From positions 85,001-149,000 of the forward strand of contig JAUIRK010000799.1 in the NCBI GenBank assembly GCA_030549495.1: a stretch of DNA of 64,000 nt. The letters run 5' to 3'. A program made the translations under genes and the position numbers. Of the stretch, positions 62,073 to 64,000 are shown in pieces (the stretch's first letter is position 1; each line of letters opens with the position of its first letter). Under the pieces are notes generated by a model. The model was not told the origin of the DNA, did not search any database, and worked only from the letters and a program-made list of their open reading frames with translations. The DNA is from Nectonema munidae. Lineage: Eukaryota; Nematomorpha; Nectonematoida; Nectonematidae.

Positions 62073-62445
62073 TGGCAGTAATTTTTTCATGTTAACAAGA
62101 AACGGTTGTACATTTAATACCTACATTAAGCCAAAATCGATAGGTTTATACCTATATTAGAATTTTAATTATTCAAGGGCGTAATCATATAGGAAAAATC
62201 AGGCATTTAAAGAAAATCAATTTTTCAGGTAGCACAATGCGACTATTAAGATGATGCAATATGCGTAACGACTTTCTATTGGGTGAGAGGAAAATTGAGG
62301 CAAAGTCAAATGGACCCAATAATTGAGCACGGAACAGTGAAAGTAAGAGAATTTGTCTCACCAAAATTATTTTATCATATCGGAATTTATAATCAAATTT
62401 ATGTTTGCAGTAGATCAGGATAGACAAAATAATCGATCTCAACAT

Positions 62446-62483
62446 ATTACTTTCCAGAAAAGTATTACACTGTTGTGAAATTT
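62446..62483 (+). repeat. 38-bp exact repeat, copy 2
   Basis: Identical to 60062-60099; the flanks differ. Confidence 0.85.
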
Positions 62484-62517
62484 ATATTAGACAATATAAC
62501 AAGTGCATAGTAAAAGT

Positions 62518-62655
62518 AAAGGTACCTTGTGCTGTCTTCATTGATAACGCACACGTTGACTGCTTGTACCGAACTATGAGCAAAGAAAGCTTCGTGCTGG
62601 ATCGAACCCAAGACCTTGCGGTACCAAAGCCAAGTATATAACCACCGTTACTCAA
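62518..62655 (-). mobile_element. SINE family B copy
   Basis: Minus strand: GGTCTTGGGTTCGATCC, then CTCATAGTTCGGTACAAGC, and a divergent 3' part. Confidence 0.75.
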
Positions 62656-64000
62656 GCTCCAAAAGTAAACATGGATTAAAAAATTGTCAAAAATTATTTT
62701 TTATTCTAAATAACTTATGCGACGATGAACTCTGCTAAACTTTTTTTACTTCCTATTTTTAAAATATACGCAAAATTATAGGCTTAAATATTCGATTTGA
62801 GCATTAGAAACAGCCAAAAATGTTCTTAGGGGATCATCTTCTCTTATTTTCCCCTCCTATGTAACATTCCTAAGACCAATGTTACTTTTCCATAATTTTT
62901 CGGCTTTTATTATTACGATCGGCTATCGATTCCATCATTGCTTCATCCTTTCAGAACATTCATTCATATTAATTAATATATATATTTCTCATCATATATG
63001 CACGAATTCATACATTTTCTTATGTAATCATAATCTGCTTGTTTATGAATTATATATGCTATATGTTTTTTCCCTCTATCTCGGAGCTAAGATCCTCTTG
63101 ATGGAAGCTACTTTTGTTTTCTTTTTGATCTCTCTCCTTTCTGTAACAATGTATCTTAGTATAGATGTTGACAAATCTTATTATTAATTGATATAGAATA
63201 CTGTTTTTTTTCTTTTCGTTTCAATAAATCATCATCATCAGTATCACTAAATAATTAAATTAATCCAAAAACACGTTATATTCAAATGTTATGTATTTTC
63301 AGAACACATATGTTATCGATAAGAATATATATTGCCTGTTATTATATTAGGAATTTACAAATTATTTACAAAAACCGCACTCTTATCTGTATTAAACCTA
63401 CAAAACGTATATATTTTGACTCATTGAACAGCATAATACGAACACACTGATAATGTTTTTTAATCAAAAATTAACAGAAATGCTAAATATTTAGGCAAAT
63501 ACTAAATGAAATTTGGTCAAATAAAAAGGATATGATATATGTGTGATATATTTCAGCATTTTGCACGTTCTTCAAAATATAGCACGTATAAAATGTCCAA
63601 AACACGTCTAAATTATGTAAATAACTTGTCATAATTACGATTCGCTGAAAAAAATGATTAGATAGAAAACATGCCATTTTTCATTAATAAAACACAAGAT
63701 AAAACTTTTGAGATAAATCCTTACTTAAAGGACTTTTGGTTTGATTTTTCAAAAAAACTTATCTTATTCAAATCTTTAAAAACAGTCGAAGATGAAAAAG
63801 TATGCTTTTATGGAAGCGAGCGTATATTATGAAAGAGATACACAATACACATATATGAAGTAAGCTTTTTCTTACGAAATAGACAAAGTTTATTACTTTT
63901 TCCATTTCATTTTAACGGTACATTGATATTCGAAGACAAAGTAATAAAAAGTGACCTAGTATTTGAAAGAAAAGAGTGGCTTTTTCATACCTTTTACAAA
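62656..64000. other. No recognised gene
   Basis: AT-rich DNA to the window end. A 102-residue hydrophobic plus-strand frame at 62879-63187 looks like chance AT-rich reading (Ile, Leu, Tyr, Phe) and has no supporting match. Confidence 0.45.

Noticed and set aside
62879-63187. Hydrophobic 102-residue frame, possible membrane protein
   Set aside because: Composition is what random AT-rich DNA gives; no splice sites, motif or matching neighbour.

Overview
The window is AT-rich animal nuclear DNA. Two multi-exon genes with about 1-3 kb introns, an intronless receptor-like frame and dense DNA transposon, LINE and SINE debris all point to an invertebrate. The exon sequences are closest in style to arthropod proteins: an ARID3/retained-like factor and a couch potato/MEC-8-like RNA-binding protein whose RRM1 carries the arthropod-type insert before the RNP1 strand. 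A crustacean such as a copepod is a reasonable guess, but that is inference.

Layout. Positions 1-2418 are almost pure A and T, followed by about 711 bp of uninterrupted (AC)n. A decayed LINE, unidentified repeats and a fold-back element occupy 3.1-5.6 kb. A single-exon seven-helix GPCR-like gene lies at 6163-7164 (+). A decayed piggyBac-like transposon spans about 7.5-9.1 kb. The 9.8-18 kb stretch holds hAT-type and TTAA-type MITEs, SINEs and LINE tails with no supported gene. An expanded (ATG)n array lies at 18.6-20.05 kb.

An ARID3/dead ringer-like gene runs forward from 22127 to 32855 in seven coding exons, one intron of which is only 63 nt. Its introns hold three hAT MITEs with matching 8-bp target duplications or near matches, a tRNA-derived SINE, and two hammerhead-ribozyme-like motifs. 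Facing it on the minus strand is a two-RRM couch potato/MEC-8/RBPMS-like gene from 48234 down to 35344. Its eight exons join in phase, and at least one 3' exon is not found. The two genes are convergent, with their 3' ends within about 2.4 kb.

From 48.3 to 64 kb no coding gene is supported, only repeats and a few GC-richer islands that may be regulatory. Functionally the genes are a transcription factor, an RNA-processing/localisation factor and a candidate receptor, with no evidence that they act together. The strongest unusual signals are the hammerhead-like motifs, the TTAA-flanked MITE family with tandem insertions sharing one TTAA, the palindromic site around the piggyBac remnant, the extreme simple-sequence blocks, and the frame-preserving micro-intron.
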